From assembly GCA_030536355.1 (NCBI GenBank), contig JAUNQD010000004.1, positions 43,856 to 107,855 on the forward strand: DNA of 64,000 nucleotides, in the 5' to 3' direction. Numbering within the stretch: the stretch's first letter is position 1; every line of letters begins with the position of its first letter. Below are positions 63,330 to 64,000 of the stretch, piece by piece. The DNA comes from Bacillota bacterium. GTDB taxonomy: Bacteria; Bacillota; Clostridia; Peptostreptococcales; Anaerovoracaceae. The position numbers and the translations under genes are program-made. A model generated the notes under the pieces. That model did not search any database, was not told the DNA's origin, and worked only from the letters and a program-made list of their open reading frames with translations.

Positions 63330-64000
63330 TTATTCAGCGTCTGCAGCTTCTTCTACTACAGCTTCAGCTTCTGTTTCGTCAAAGCTTTCGCCCTGCTTAG
63401 CTTCGATGATAGCGTCTGCCATGCAGCCTGCAATCAGCTTAACTGCTCTGATTGCGTCATCGTTTGCAGGAATGATATAGTCAACATCATCAGGGTCACA
63501 GTTAGTATCAACGATACCGATTACAGGGATTCCCAGGATTCTTGCTTCCTTAACAGCGATCTTTTCCTTCTTAGGGTCTACTACGAACATTGCAGCAGGC
63601 ATTCCCTTCATATCCTTGATTCCGCCCAGGAACTTTTCCAGCTTTTCCAGTTCCAGTCTCAGCTTACCGATTTCCTTCTTTGACAGCTTTTCGAAAGTAC
63701 CATCTTCTTCCATAGCCTTGATTTCGTTCAGTCTTCTGATTCTGCCTGAAATAGTCTTGTAGTTTGTCAGCATTCCGCCCAGCCATCTCTGGTTTACGAA
63801 GTACATGTCGCATCTCTTAGCTTCGTCAGCGATAGCAGCCTGAGCCTGCTTCTTAGTTCCTACGAACAGGATAGGTCTTCCTGTTTCAGCAACTTCCTTC
63901 ATGAAGTTGTAAGCTTCGTCGATCTTCTTTACTGTTTTCTGAAGGTCGATGATGTAGATTCCGTTTCTTTCTGTGAAGATGTAAGGAGCCATTTTAGGGT
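63330..64000 (-). CDS. rpsB: 30S ribosomal protein S2 (N-terminus outside window)
   Basis: 223 codons are visible and the frame is open through base 64000; codons for PK precede the internal [20 protein letters not shown], which is inside S2 and not its start. Other motifs are [34 protein letters not shown] and the late [19 protein letters not shown]. An acidic tail ends it. First gene of the rpsB-tsf pair. Confidence 0.97.
   Translation of the reverse strand, partial: PKMAPYIFTERNGIYIIDLQKTVKKIDEAYNFMKEVAETGRPILFVGTKKQAQAAIADEAKRCDMYFVNQRWLGGMLTNYKTISGRIRRLNEIKAMEEDGTFEKLSKKEIGKLRLELEKLEKFLGGIKDMKGMPAAMFVVDPKKEKIAVKEARILGIPVIGIVDTNCDPDDVDYIIPANDDAIRAVKLIAGCMADAIIEAKQGESFDETEAEAVVEEAADAE

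Overview
The window reads as a chromosome segment of an anaerobic low-to-mid GC Gram-positive of class Clostridia (Bacillota). Supporting signs are a PolC-type replicative polymerase, AGGAGG-like ribosome sites, SigA-type promoters, intrinsic terminators after most operons, an acyl-CoA dehydrogenase/EtfBA cluster, and the Gram-positive order rimP-nusA-ylxR-ylxQ-infB-rbfA. The family (perhaps near Anaerovoracaceae) cannot be fixed from sequence alone. Nearly all genes lie on the minus strand. Both edges cut genes: pnp on the left, rpsB on the right.

Layout from left to right. 1-2.0 kb: pnp (partial), rpsO with a structured leader, and a divergent glucokinase. 2.0-2.34 kb: a type I toxin/antisense-RNA locus whose toxin frame lacks a start codon. 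2.35-6.75 kb: a GntR-controlled ABC exporter operon with WG-repeat-like surface proteins and a palindromic operator. 6.9-11.7 kb: a second ABC operon led by a membrane-anchored XRE regulator. 11.8-14.1 kb: thioesterase, small protein, metallophosphoesterase and ATPase. 14.2-25.8 kb: a complete glycogen operon (glgB, glgP, glgC, glgD, glgA and a GH13-GH77 fusion). 25.9-26.8 kb: an agmatinase-family gene. 26.9-35.4 kb: ribF, truB, nrnA, rbfA, infB, ylxQ, ylxR, nusA, rimP. infB carries an in-frame amber codon, and the rimP leader has an attenuator-like hairpin. 35.5-36.4 kb: an orphan gene and a second, intact-looking type I toxin/antisense module. 36.4-46.4 kb: polC (without the proofreading exonuclease insert), ispG, rseP, dxr, cdsA, uppS, frr, pyrH. 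46.5-62.1 kb: an interposed metabolic block (orphan histidine kinase, larB, etfA-etfB-acd, EamA and AGCS transporters, EFR1 protein, Orn/Lys/Arg decarboxylase, MBL-fold protein, MATE pump, class III aminotransferase, potassium channel). 62.2-64 kb: tsf and rpsB.

The ancestral rpsB-tsf-pyrH-frr-uppS-cdsA-dxr-rseP-ispG-polC-rimP-nusA-infB-rbfA-nrnA-truB-ribF-rpsO-pnp series is still in order. It is split by two inserted blocks of about 16 kb and 26 kb. The glycogen operon and glucokinase form a storage and mobilisation module. The decarboxylase and agmatinase could form an agmatine/putrescine route.

The observations most worth a second look are the two type I toxin modules of identical design, the amber codon in infB, and PolC without its exonuclease.
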